The position numbers and the translations under genes are program-made. 64,000 bases of DNA, taken from assembly GCF_036099295.1 (NCBI RefSeq), contig NZ_CP107976.1, forward strand, positions 8,866,001 through 8,930,000. Direction: 5' to 3'. Position 1 is the stretch's first letter, and each line of letters starts with the position of its first letter. This stretch comes from Streptomyces sp. NBC_00358 (GTDB lineage: Bacteria > Actinomycetota > Actinomycetes > Streptomycetales > Streptomycetaceae). The notes under the pieces are model-generated. The model searched no databases. It saw only the letters and a program-made list of their open reading frames with translations, and was not told the origin of the DNA. Shown piece by piece: positions 19,034-27,371 of the stretch.

Positions 19034-19135
19034 CAACGTTGTAGAAGGCCGCAGGACGTCCCGCGCCCGGGGCGGAGGCCGCACAACGGTATGTGGATGA
19101 GCCGGCGTTGCCCGACAGCGGGAGACAACGTTGTC
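19034..19135. promoter_or_regulatory. Two CAACGTTG operator-like palindromes before the GH127 gene
   Basis: A perfect 12-bp palindrome GACAACGTTGTC lies at 19124-19135, 42 nt before the GH127 start, and a second CAACGTTG core at 19034-19041. AACGTT-centred palindromes are typical LacI/GalR-family operators in actinobacterial carbohydrate genes. No LacI regulator gene lies in the window, so the regulator would act in trans. Confidence 0.45.
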
Positions 19136-19176
19136 GGGCGGCACGTCGACCCCTTTCGGAAGGCAGGTCACCTGCG

Positions 19177-21576
19177 ATGTCATTGAGCAGACGGAGAGTC
19201 CTCGGGATCGGCTCCAGCGCGCTGGGGGCCGTGGCGCTCGGAGCATCCCTCGCGGGAACGGCGGCCGCGGCGGCCCGCTCGCGAGCCGAGACGCAGTCGC
19301 CCGACAGCTTTCAGAAGCTGCCGCCCGGAAGCGTGGTCGCCCGTGGCTGGCTCGCCGGCCAACTCCGGTTGCAGCTCAACGGTTTGTGCGGCACGTACGA
19401 AGGCGTCTCGCACTTCCTCGACTTCTCCACCACCGGCTGGGTGCATCCCGAGCGCGACGCCTGGGAGGAGGTGCCGTACTGGCTGCGCGGCTACATACCG
19501 CTGGCGATCGCCACGGGGGACGCGCACGCCCTGACGCGAGCGCGCGAGTGGGTGGACGGGGTGCTCGCCACCCAGCAGAGCGACGGGTTCTTCGGGCCGC
19601 GCGCCTTACGCACGGCGCTCAACGGCGGACCCGACTTCTGGCCGTTCCTGCCTCTCCTCCAGGCTCTGCGAACACATGAGGAGTACACCCACGATCAGCG
19701 GGTCGTGCCGTTCCTGATCCGTTTCCTCACCTACATGAACGCCCAGGGGCCGGGCGCCTTCAACAGCAGCTGGGTTTCCTACCGTTGGGGCGACGGTCTC
19801 GACATCGTCGTGTGGCTCTACCGTCGTACGGGCGAGGCGTTCCTGCTCGATCTCGCCACCAAGATGCACACCTACGGCGCCGACTGGACGGGCGCCACCC
19901 CGAGCCGGCACAACGTGAACATCGCCCAGGGCTTCCGGGAGCCGGCCCAGTACGCCCAACTCACCGGCTCGGCCGACCTCACCCAGGCCACGTACCGCGC
20001 CTATGACTCCGTGATGAACACCTACGGGCGGTTCCCCGGCGGCGGGTTGGCGGGCGACGAGAACTACCGGCCCGGTTTCGGAGACCCGCGGCAGGGCTTC
20101 GAGACCTGCGGCATCGTCGAATTCATGGCCAGCCACGAGCTGTTGACGCGGATCACCGGGGACCCGGTCTGGGCCGACCGCTGCGAGGACCTGGCCTTCA
20201 ACATGCTCCCGGCCTCCCTGGACCCGGACGGCAGGTCCGTTCACTACATCACCAGCGCCAACAGCATCGACCTCGACAACCGTCCCAAGACGCAAGGGCA
20301 GTTCCAGAACGGCTTCGCCATGCAGGCCTTCCAGGCCGGCATCGACCAGTACCGGTGCTGTCCCCACAACTACGGTATGGGCTGGCCGTACTTCACCGAG
20401 GAACTCTGGCTCACCGGCGCCGACGGCGGTCTCGTCGCAGCCCTCTACGCTCCGAGCACGGTCCGGGCCACGGTGGCGGGCGGAACGACGGTCACCGTGA
20501 CCGAGGAGACGGGCTATCCCTTCGAGGACACGGTCACCCTCACCGTCTCGACGCCGCAGCCCGTGCGCTTCCCCCTGCAACTGCGTGTGCCCGGCTGGTG
20601 CCAGGGTCCCCGACTGCAGGTCGACGGCAGCGCGGTCGCCGTCTCGGACGGTCCGTCCTGGGCGCGGGTGGACCGCACCTGGCGCGACGGCGATGTCGTG
20701 CGTCTGCAGTTGCCTCAGCAGGCCCGGCTGCGGCCCTGGCCCGGCCAGCGCGGCGCGGTCAGCGTCGAACGCGGCCCACTCGCCTACTCGTTGAAGATCG
20801 GTGAACGGTACGACCGTTTCGCGGGAGACGGGATCTTCCCCGCCTACGAGGTTCACGCGACCACCGGTTGGAACTACGGCCTGGTCCCGGAGACCCCGCT
20901 GACCCCTGCACGGGCCGGTACCGTCGTCCCGGACCAGCCCTTCACGCCCGGCACCACGCCGCTGTACATCTCGGCACAGGCCCGGAAGATCCAGGAGTGG
21001 ATCGCGGACGACGAACACGTCGTCGCACCGTTGCAGGACAGCCCCGCCCGCAGCGACGCACCGGTGGAGACGGTCACCCTCATCCCGATGGGTGCCGCGC
21101 GACTGCGCGTCACGTCGTTCCCCACGGCGGCACCGGACGGCCGGTCCTGGACGCCGGAGCCGCCCTTCCGCAGACTCGCCAACAAGAACAGCGGCAAGGT
21201 CCTCGCCGTCGACGGGATGTCGACCGAGAACAGCGCGCGCGTCGTGCAGTACGACAACACCGGGACGGGCGACCACGCCTGGCAGCTCGTCGACAAGGGC
21301 AACGGCTGGAATCTGATCCGCAACGGAAACAGCGGCAAGGTGCTTGGGGTCGACCACATGTCCATGGACAACAGCGCGATCGTCGTGCAGTTCGAGGACA
21401 ACGGTACGGACGATCACTTGTGGACCCTCGTCGACAACGGCGACGGCTGGTACCGCGTCCGCAACAAGAACAGCGGAAAAGTCCTCGGCGTGGACCGCAT
21501 GTCCACCCAGAACAGCGCGCAGGTCGTGCAGTTCGACGACAACGGTACGGCCGACCACCTGTGGCGGTTCCTGTGA
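19177..21576 (+). CDS. Tat-exported GH127-type glycosidase with ricin-type carbohydrate-binding domain
   Basis: A 799-aa secreted enzyme. A twin-arginine signal (SRRRVLG, then a hydrophobic stretch and ATAAAAA-type cleavage region) covers about residues 1-33. The catalytic part (about 45-640) is the DUF1680/GH127 fold. The zinc-cysteine cluster known from beta-L-arabinofuranosidases is visible as E309 and C311 in FETCG and C394-C395 in RCCPHN; E295 is a plausible acid/base. The C-terminal about 135 residues contain three near-identical trefoil repeats (NSGKVLGVD, then QF-DNG-ADHLW), a ricin B/CBM13 domain for binding polysaccharide. The ATG at 19177 is chosen because it begins the Tat signal. 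It likely removes arabinofuranose residues from plant or cell-wall glycans. Confidence 0.88.
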   Translation: MSLSRRRVLGIGSSALGAVALGASLAGTAAAAARSRAETQSPDSFQKLPPGSVVARGWLAGQLRLQLNGLCGTYEGVSHFLDFSTTGWVHPERDAWEEVPYWLRGYIPLAIATGDAHALTRAREWVDGVLATQQSDGFFGPRALRTALNGGPDFWPFLPLLQALRTHEEYTHDQRVVPFLIRFLTYMNAQGPGAFNSSWVSYRWGDGLDIVVWLYRRTGEAFLLDLATKMHTYGADWTGATPSRHNVNIAQGFREPAQYAQLTGSADLTQATYRAYDSVMNTYGRFPGGGLAGDENYRPGFGDPRQGFETCGIVEFMASHELLTRITGDPVWADRCEDLAFNMLPASLDPDGRSVHYITSANSIDLDNRPKTQGQFQNGFAMQAFQAGIDQYRCCPHNYGMGWPYFTEELWLTGADGGLVAALYAPSTVRATVAGGTTVTVTEETGYPFEDTVTLTVSTPQPVRFPLQLRVPGWCQGPRLQVDGSAVAVSDGPSWARVDRTWRDGDVVRLQLPQQARLRPWPGQRGAVSVERGPLAYSLKIGERYDRFAGDGIFPAYEVHATTGWNYGLVPETPLTPARAGTVVPDQPFTPGTTPLYISAQARKIQEWIADDEHVVAPLQDSPARSDAPVETVTLIPMGAARLRVTSFPTAAPDGRSWTPEPPFRRLANKNSGKVLAVDGMSTENSARVVQYDNTGTGDHAWQLVDKGNGWNLIRNGNSGKVLGVDHMSMDNSAIVVQFEDNGTDDHLWTLVDNGDGWYRVRNKNSGKVLGVDRMSTQNSAQVVQFDDNGTADHLWRFL

Positions 21577-21587
21577 GTGCCTGAGGT

Positions 21588-22112
21588 TCAGTCGAAGAGG
21601 GCCACGAGCCCGTTCACCCAGATCGCGAGGAACGCGACGACCGCCACGACGCGTCCAGCCCCGGCCAGGAATCCCGCGAAGGCACCTCTCTTGCCTTCCG
21701 GTTCCCGGCCGGTCGGCGCCGAGTCCCAGTCGACGGGATGTCCCAGGGCATCGGAGCAGGCTGCTCGTACGGCTGCGAGTTGTTCTCCGGCGAAGGCCGT
21801 CCCGGCGAGCGACTCAGGACCACGCCAGGCAAGCGCGCGCATGCGCTGATGCGCGGTGCGGAACCGCGACTCGAAGGCCGCGGTCTCCGCCGCGTCCCGG
21901 TCCGCTTCGAGGTACATCCAGCGGCCCGCCTCCGCGGGCTCTCCGTACAGCCGGTACGTCTCGGCCAGGCGGCGCCGAAGGTTCAGGTCGTTCGGGAAGG
22001 ACGACACCAGCCCGCGCAGGCGCTGGCGCGCGACGGGGACCCGGCCTGCGGCCAGGTCCGCGTCGATTCGGGCAAGGGTGTCTCTGAGCGGCATAGGCGC
22101 ATGATCGGTCAT
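21588..22112 (-). CDS. DUF6584 family protein
   Basis: A 174-aa protein. The N-terminal helical region (LARIDADLAAGR, then LRRRLAETYRLYGEPAEAGRWMYL) looks like a short TPR-type helical hairpin and matches my recollection of DUF6584. The C-terminus ends in one hydrophobic helix (VVAVVAFLAIWVNGLVALF), so it is probably tail-anchored with the helical part in the cytoplasm. The start is ATG 22112 or ATG 22094; neither has a strong ribosome site. It is convergent with the GH127 gene and divergent from the GNAT gene. Confidence 0.65.
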   Translation of the reverse strand: MTDHAPMPLRDTLARIDADLAAGRVPVARQRLRGLVSSFPNDLNLRRRLAETYRLYGEPAEAGRWMYLEADRDAAETAAFESRFRTAHQRMRALAWRGPESLAGTAFAGEQLAAVRAACSDALGHPVDWDSAPTGREPEGKRGAFAGFLAGAGRVVAVVAFLAIWVNGLVALFD

Positions 22113-22211
22113 GGAGGGGACCGCCGTCGACCCGGTTTCGGTGCTCGGGCTCGCTCGCTTGCTCGCTCCGGTGAACCTGGTGAAGTCCCGGTGGACTGCC
22201 GGGAGTCTGCC

Positions 22212-22685
22212 ATGATCGTGACCGTGGGGACAGACATAGCACCTGCCGACGTGACCGACTTCCATCAGGTCCTGACGGACCACAGCCGCTACTGGGGCGA
22301 ACGAGACCTTCGCTCTCTGCATCTTCTGGCGCTGGTCCGGGAGTTCGGCTCCACCTGCCTCGTGGCCCGCGCCGAGGACGGAATCCGCGGGTACGTCTTC
22401 GGGTTCGTCACGCCGGACAGCACCGGCTACGTGCATCTGATCGCCACGCGGGACGACACCCGTGGCACCGGTCTCGGGCGCCGCCTGTACACGGCGTTCG
22501 CCGAGGCGGCGGAACGCCATGGTGCACGGCGGCTGAAGGCCATCACGTCCATCGCGAACACCGGCTCGATCGCCTTCCACCGCAGCCTCGGCTTCGACGT
22601 GAGGATCGTCGACGACTACGACGGCCCTGGCCGCGCCATGGCCGTCTTCCATCGGGATCTGCCCCTGGGGCGCTCGTCGCGCTGA
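22212..22685 (+). CDS. GNAT family N-acetyltransferase
   Basis: A 157-aa acetyltransferase. The acetyl-CoA pyrophosphate loop is visible in DDTRGTGLGRRLYTAF (Q/RxxGxG/A type) and the following strand carries NTGSIAFHRSLGF, the usual GNAT motif B. The acceptor substrate is unknown. ATG 22212 starts right before the first strand. Confidence 0.85.
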   Translation: MIVTVGTDIAPADVTDFHQVLTDHSRYWGERDLRSLHLLALVREFGSTCLVARAEDGIRGYVFGFVTPDSTGYVHLIATRDDTRGTGLGRRLYTAFAEAAERHGARRLKAITSIANTGSIAFHRSLGFDVRIVDDYDGPGRAMAVFHRDLPLGRSSR

Positions 22686-22702
22686 CCGACCGGCGCGACC
22701 GA

Positions 22703-22734
22703 ACGCCGTCGACCCTCGGGAGGGTGGACGGCGT
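22703..22734. terminator. Bidirectional hairpin between GNAT and TMEM175-like genes
   Basis: ACGCCGTC-ACCCTC pairs with GAGGGT-GACGGCGT, a 14-bp stem with one mismatch and a 2-nt loop, placed just after the plus-strand GNAT stop and before the end of the minus-strand membrane gene. Its position between convergent genes supports a shared terminator. Confidence 0.6.
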
Positions 22735-22760
22735 ACGGCCACGAGCGGCATGGCCGATTC

Positions 22761-23426
22761 CTAGCGCCCCGTCCGCCGAGCGCTCCCGTCGTGCGGGTCC
22801 GCGCGGCGGGAGCGCAGGCGGGAGATGAGCGGTCCGCCGTAGGCGGCGGCCAGCGGAGCGAGGAACCACAGGACGTAGGCGTAGGAGAACACCCAGGCGA
22901 GACCGAGGCTCAGGACGAACCAGAGGCCCACCGCCCACGACGCGTTGGCATGTCTACGGGCTTCCGCGACGTCGCCGATGACGAGGCCGGAGTCGGCCGA
23001 GACCTCTTTGAGAGCGACCTCGCAGAAGACGATTCCCGCCATCGTGCCGGCGAAGAGGGTCTGCGCCATCGGATTGGTGATCGCGGAGCCGATGACGGCT
23101 GTCGGGAACGGCAGGAACGCGACCAGCAGCAGGAAGGGCGCATGCCAGAACACGAAGGTCTTCGACAGTACGCGGATGCGGTCCAACAGCTGATGGTGAC
23201 GGCGCCACACCGACCAGAGGAGGACGAACGCCAACGCGAACGCCAGATAGGAGGTCCGTTGGTCCACCAGGAAGCGGCCCAGCGAGCCCGCCGACTCCAG
23301 CTCCTCCTTGTCCGGGCGCTCCAGTTCCACGGCCAGCAGTGTCATCGCGATCGCGAAGATCGCGTCCGTGAAGAACGCCAGTCTCTCGGGCGAGAGCCCG
23401 GGTTCCGGCCGCACGTCCTCGCTCAT
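22761..23426 (-). CDS. TMEM175-family membrane protein (putative K+ channel)
   Basis: A 221-aa protein with about six membrane helices. The TM1 signature LAFFTDAIFAIAMTLLAVEL is the TMEM175 pattern (usually R-x3-FSD; here FTD). Bacterial TMEM175 proteins form tetrameric potassium channels from one 6-TM repeat per subunit, and the length fits. ATG 23426 has GGGAG five nt upstream. A MarR gene starts divergently 195 bp away. Confidence 0.85.
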   Translation of the reverse strand: MSEDVRPEPGLSPERLAFFTDAIFAIAMTLLAVELERPDKEELESAGSLGRFLVDQRTSYLAFALAFVLLWSVWRRHHQLLDRIRVLSKTFVFWHAPFLLLVAFLPFPTAVIGSAITNPMAQTLFAGTMAGIVFCEVALKEVSADSGLVIGDVAEARRHANASWAVGLWFVLSLGLAWVFSYAYVLWFLAPLAAAYGGPLISRLRSRRADPHDGSARRTGR

Positions 23427-23583
23427 CCGAACTCCCAAACGCCAAGATCGTGGACCCGATCCTAAGGAGTGCCGACCCGCGAATTCCCGAGCACGCCGGA
23501 GGCTGCCCGAATGGCAGGGTGGGACCTCCCGTGCCGTGGACGACGCATACGCCGATCGGGTCTCCGTCGAGCCGGAGAAGAGC

Positions 23584-23622
23584 TTGCGTTCAGTAGTACG
23601 ATTTCGTAATATACGAAATCGT
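23584..23622 (+). promoter_or_regulatory. Leaderless promoter with embedded 25-bp palindromic operator (MarR gene)
   Basis: TTGCGT (23584-23589), a 17-bp spacer and TAATAT (23607-23612) predict transcription starting at about 23619-23621, exactly at the GTG start (23621), so the mRNA would be leaderless. No Shine-Dalgarno sequence is present. A perfect inverted repeat, ACGATTTCGTA / TACGAAATCGT with a 3-nt spacer (23598-23622), covers the -10 box and start codon. It fits an autorepression operator for the MarR protein. Confidence 0.65.
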
Positions 23623-24055
23623 GAAGCCGGAATTCGTAGCACCCGAACGGTCGGCACTGCTCACCTTGCAGCGTGCGACCCATACCACGTTGCACCTGAT
23701 CGCCACCGAACTCGTCGACCTGGACCTCACCGCGTCCGAGATCAACGCCCTGGCCAACCTGGCCGACGGCGAGGGGCGCACCGTGTCCCGGCTGGGCGCG
23801 GCCGTCGGCGCGCGTCCCACGACGCTGACGAGCGTGCTGGATCGCCTGGAGCGGCGCGGGCACATCACCCGCGGCACGCTCGCCGGTGACCGCCGCTCGG
23901 TCCTCGTCGAACTCACCGAATCCGGGCAGGCGACGGCGGCGCTGATCAAGCAGACACTCGACGGCCTCGAAAGGCGCGCGCTGGAAGGCCTGCCCGGGGA
24001 GGCACTCGCCGGCTTCTACGCCGTCCTGGACGCGCTGACAGGGGAGGGGCGATGA
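23621..24055 (+). CDS. MarR family transcriptional regulator
   Basis: A 144-aa winged-helix regulator: recognition region around LGAAVGARPTTLTSVLDRLERRGH and the wing GDRRSVLVELT, flanked by dimerisation helices. GTG 23621 is the start, with no ribosome site but a matching promoter (see 23584-23622). Its stop overlaps the next ATG (ATGA), so it is coupled to the 146-aa protein downstream. The palindrome over its own start suggests negative autoregulation. Confidence 0.9.
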   Translation: MKPEFVAPERSALLTLQRATHTTLHLIATELVDLDLTASEINALANLADGEGRTVSRLGAAVGARPTTLTSVLDRLERRGHITRGTLAGDRRSVLVELTESGQATAALIKQTLDGLERRALEGLPGEALAGFYAVLDALTGEGR

Positions 24056-24492
24056 CGTCGCCCGACAACGGCCCGAACCGGGAACCCTCCGTGTTCACGG
24101 AGTTGATGGGAGAGGTGATGGCGGGCGCCGAGCGTTTCGGACACCGCCGGCACATCCACCTCACCTGGCTGGCCGTCCGGCGCTACGGAACGGCCGCCGC
24201 GGTCGACCTGGTGAGCGACGGCATCCAGCGCACCGCCCGCTACGCGGGTGCTCCGCAGAAGTACAACACCACGGTCAGCCGCGCCTGGGTCGAGTTGGTG
24301 GGCCACCATGCGCGGGAGTCGGACACGGTTGACTTCGACTCCTTCGCGAACGAGCATCCCGTCCTCCTGGACAAGAGGCTGCTGACGCGTTTCTACCGGC
24401 CCGCGACCCTGGCGGGCGCGGCGGCCAGGACCGGTTGGGTCGAACCCGATCTCGCGCCCTTCCCCTGGCGGCAGGACGCTGTCAAAGGTTGA
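24052..24492 (+). CDS. Unrecognised 146-aa protein coupled to the MarR gene
   Basis: Cytoplasmic, helical, with a distinctive FGHRRHIHLTWLAVRRYG segment near residue 30 and KYNTTVSRAWVELVGHH near 80; the several His residues in helices could bind metal or haem but no known motif is complete. I do not recognise the family. Its ATG overlaps the MarR stop by four bases, so MarR autoregulation would control it, making it a candidate effector or ligand-modifying partner. Confidence 0.7.
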   Translation: MTSPDNGPNREPSVFTELMGEVMAGAERFGHRRHIHLTWLAVRRYGTAAAVDLVSDGIQRTARYAGAPQKYNTTVSRAWVELVGHHARESDTVDFDSFANEHPVLLDKRLLTRFYRPATLAGAAARTGWVEPDLAPFPWRQDAVKG

Positions 24493-24541
24493 CGAAGCCG
24501 CTCTGAATCTCGAATTGCCCATACTGCGAGAGGAATTGAGA

Positions 24542-24790
24542 ATGTCCGGCACCATGTCCGAAGAGGTGTTCGGCGGCCGCGTGCTGGAGTGGCGCAGGGA
24601 GGAGGGCTGGGGAGTTCTCGCCTGCGACGCCCTGCCGGACAGGGTGTGGGCACACTTCTCGGCCATCCAAGCCGAGGGCTTCCGCGAGTTGCGCGGCGGT
24701 GAGTCCGTCACCTTCACGGCAGAACAGGCCGAACAGGACGGGTTCCATTGGCGTGCGGTGTCCGTCTGGTTCGAGGGCGGAGCACGGTAA
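24542..24790 (+). CDS. Small cold-shock-domain-like protein
   Basis: 82 aa. The CSD pattern is visible: GRVLEWRREEGWGVLACD (RNP1-like EGWGVL) and VWAHFSAI (RNP2-like), then an ESVTFTAE strand. Divergent from canonical CspA, which has KGFGFI and VFVHFSAI, but Streptomyces genomes carry many such divergent copies. GAGAGG precedes ATG 24542 by about 8 nt. Likely binds single-stranded nucleic acid. Confidence 0.75.
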   Translation: MSGTMSEEVFGGRVLEWRREEGWGVLACDALPDRVWAHFSAIQAEGFRELRGGESVTFTAEQAEQDGFHWRAVSVWFEGGAR

Positions 24791-24837
24791 CCGCGGAACA
24801 GGGACGACCGGCGGGAATCCACCCACCGGTCGTAGCC

Positions 24838-25368
24838 TCAACTCTCCTTGCAGGCCCTGGCTTTGAACTCCGCCATGGAGACGGTGACGGTGGATTCGTC
24901 ACCGTTGTTCCGCACACGCGTATAGCGGACGGTTCCCGGGGTGAGCCGGTCCCGGTCGGCCAGGGTGAAGGAGACGCTGCTCGACGACCAGGAGTTGTCC
25001 TTGGTCCAGCCGTAGAGACTGTAGGAGGTCTCGGCGGTGAGAGGCTTGAGGGCTCGCTTCGCGGTCCAGCCGGTGGAGGGGCGATCGATGGTCCACGTGG
25101 CGAGACCGGCCGTGACAGGTCGGTCGGCGGTCCATGACCCGACCGTCACTGTCTTGTCGGAGTCGGCGCTGTCCACGTAGAGAGTCGCGCCGTCGATCCG
25201 ATGCCCGCAGACCATCATGACTCCGAGCGGATGGCCGTCGTTGGTCACGGAAATCCCGGCGACGGCATCGACGGGGACCGTGCACCCCGTGGTCGCTGCC
25301 AGAGCAGCACCGACCGCGGCGATGCCGACGAATCGCCGGAGTACCGGCCCTGAAACGGTCGACCGCAC
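24838..25368 (-). CDS. Putative secreted lipoprotein of unknown function
   Basis: 176 aa. An N-terminal positively charged segment, a hydrophobic stretch and TTGC suggest a lipoprotein signal with Cys near residue 26. The rest is strand-rich with no recognised domain; it ends with one further Cys. GTG 25368 follows AGGGGG by six nt, which fixes the start. Function unknown. Confidence 0.7.
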   Translation of the reverse strand: MRSTVSGPVLRRFVGIAAVGAALAATTGCTVPVDAVAGISVTNDGHPLGVMMVCGHRIDGATLYVDSADSDKTVTVGSWTADRPVTAGLATWTIDRPSTGWTAKRALKPLTAETSYSLYGWTKDNSWSSSSVSFTLADRDRLTPGTVRYTRVRNNGDESTVTVSMAEFKARACKES

Positions 25369-25640
25369 AGCACACCCCCTGCCAGGGGGATCGTTCCTCC
25401 TACCCCTGGTACGTAGAACAGTAGGGGCGACCACTTCGGGCTGGGACAGCGGCGCCCGAACTGTTGCGCCGCCGTTGTGGTCCTGTAGCCGCTTGGGCCG
25501 GCCCGGCCCGACGGACCGCATCACCCAGGCACGGACGCAAGGCGATCACCACTCCACGGGATCTGGCGCACGGGCGCCACCCGCCCATGCCACCGGCGTG
25601 CACCAGGCGGACGCGGACCGGGCGGCACTAAGGTCGGGCC

Positions 25641-25946
25641 TCAACGGGGTTGGCGTTCGTGGAGGCGGACAGCCATGCTCACCGTCACGTCGTCTCCGGC
25701 CGAGAGGCCGGCCGGTCCGCGCACGGCGGCCTTGAGCGGCAGCAGGTAGCTGCCGTCCTTGGGGAACACCGACGTCAGGAAGACCGTTTCGCCGATCCGG
25801 GCCTCGACCGGGATCACCCCCCAGCCGTAGGTGGCCATCGCGGCCACCTCGCGGATGTCGGCGCACTCCTCGTCCGGCACAGGCACGAAGTAGTACGGAG
25901 CCGGTCCGCGCCATTCGATCACCCGGCCGGTGAACGCGAACTCCAT
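25641..25946 (-). CDS. DUF1905 family protein
   Basis: A 101-aa beta-barrel-type protein. The pattern GRVIEWRGPAPYYFVPVP, YGWGVIPV and FPKDGSYLLPLKAAVR is that of DUF1905, which in larger proteins precedes a YdeI-like domain. Here it stands alone at family length. No enzymatic role is established. Confidence 0.85.
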   Translation of the reverse strand: MEFAFTGRVIEWRGPAPYYFVPVPDEECADIREVAAMATYGWGVIPVEARIGETVFLTSVFPKDGSYLLPLKAAVRGPAGLSAGDDVTVSMAVRLHERQPR

Positions 25947-26173
25947 CAGGTCGGCTTCCTTCCCACAGGACGGCCAAGATACGCGACCGACCCGGCGTCG
26001 GTCTCAGGCCTTTTCATCGCTCCACGATGCAGCCAGCCGTACGGTGCCACCGGTGCGGTCCCTGACACCGCGTGTGTTCGTCGTCCTCACCGGCTTCGAG
26101 GGCACGGTAGCCGAGGCGCACCGTGCTCATGCATGATCAGATTGATGGAGTCGGAGATGGCGCGGGAGGTCGG

Positions 26174-26818
26174 GTGAGCGTCACCGGTCTGTGGGTCGTC
26201 GGGACGCTGCCTGACGAGAAGCTACGGGACCTGCTGCGCGCCGCGGTTCGGAACTCGCCACCAGCGGCGGTTTCGGTTCACGGAGGCGTGGCGGCGGAGC
26301 TGGTCTGGTGGCGGGGCAAGGCGCACGAGTCCATGTTCACGGCGTCGACGGCCTCTCCTGGCAGTTGGATTGCTGGTGACGACGCGGCCCGGCTGAGCGC
26401 GTTCTTCGATGCCTGCCGTGACGAATCCGCGCAGGTGGAGTCTCTGCACGACGCCGTCATGGACCAGTTTCCGCCCGAGGGCGACGGCTTGTTCGCGGCC
26501 GTGGCCCGCAAGGCCAGTCCCTTCGCGGCCTTGGCCTATGCGCTCGGGCCCGACGCGGTGCTCCAACTGCCGGGCTGGTTCGGGGACTTCCTGCTGGATG
26601 CAGAACAACTCCGATCCCGGCTGCCCGAGGCCGAGGAAGCGCTTGCCCTGACCGGAACCCGGCGGCGGGACGCGGTCGAACGGATCCACGCATGGATGAC
26701 CGGCTTGGGCGACGACCCGAACCATGACGCCGACGAACTCCTCGACGGCCCGCTGCGTGTTTTGCGCCACGCCGCCCGCACAGGCCAGGGCGCGGCCGGC
26801 CACGTCCGCTGGTACTGA
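26174..26818 (+). CDS. Hypothetical protein, 214 aa
   Basis: No recognisable domain. Codon usage and length support a real gene; it has alternating helices and a Trp/Phe-rich segment QLPGWFGDFLLDAEQL. GTG 26174 has GGGAGG a few bases upstream. The downstream end is convergent with the Imm32-like gene (117 bp between them). It could belong with the neighbouring immunity-like genes, but nothing in the sequence proves that. Confidence 0.6.
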   Translation: MSVTGLWVVGTLPDEKLRDLLRAAVRNSPPAAVSVHGGVAAELVWWRGKAHESMFTASTASPGSWIAGDDAARLSAFFDACRDESAQVESLHDAVMDQFPPEGDGLFAAVARKASPFAALAYALGPDAVLQLPGWFGDFLLDAEQLRSRLPEAEEALALTGTRRRDAVERIHAWMTGLGDDPNHDADELLDGPLRVLRHAARTGQGAAGHVRWY

Positions 26819-26935
26819 CCCTCGGAACATCGGCCGGTGCTCCGACGCGTGAGCGGTGTGTCTGCTGATGACGCGCAGGTACGGCGAGCGCCGCAGGCGC
26901 CCGACGCCTACGATCATTCCGCACGGCGCCCCCGC

Positions 26936-27322
26936 TCACCGGGTTGGCATGCCCCCGTGCGGGCTGTCGACCACCAGGGGCAGTGAGCCTTCTGCGAGGT
27001 AGAAGTGGTCGGGGTAGTAGTCGATGTGGAGGTGACCGCCGTCCTCTGCGGCTGCCATGTCCCGCAGATTCGCCGCGAGTTGTGCTCGGTCGGCAGAGTC
27101 CCCGCTGATCACGAGGATCTGCCGCTCCGCGTCCCGGCGGATGAGGACGCCGGGGCCGGAAGTCTCCTTGACCTCGATACCGGCCAGGGTGTGGCCGTCC
27201 GGGGACGAGAGGGAGTCGAGCAGCCCCTCCCCTCGGGCCACCGCATCTGCCAACGACGTCAGTTCTTCCGCCGATGCGGAGAGAATCACTTCGCTGTACC
27301 GGGCGTCGGACTCAAGTCTCAT
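26936..27322 (-). CDS. Imm32-like immunity protein
   Basis: 128 aa. The C-terminal phrase HLHIDYYPDHFYLAEGSLPL is the Imm32 hallmark as I recall it; Imm32 is an immunity family of polymorphic toxin systems. No toxin gene is adjacent, so it may be an orphan immunity gene. ATG 27322 is used, with GGAGG about 10 nt upstream; the frame extends further but into the neighbouring gene's region. Confidence 0.6.
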   Translation of the reverse strand: MRLESDARYSEVILSASAEELTSLADAVARGEGLLDSLSSPDGHTLAGIEVKETSGPGVLIRRDAERQILVISGDSADRAQLAANLRDMAAAEDGGHLHIDYYPDHFYLAEGSLPLVVDSPHGGMPTR

Positions 27323-27371
27323 GGGAGTCACGCCTCCAACGTCGGACTTCGGCGATGATCGCAGATGAGGA

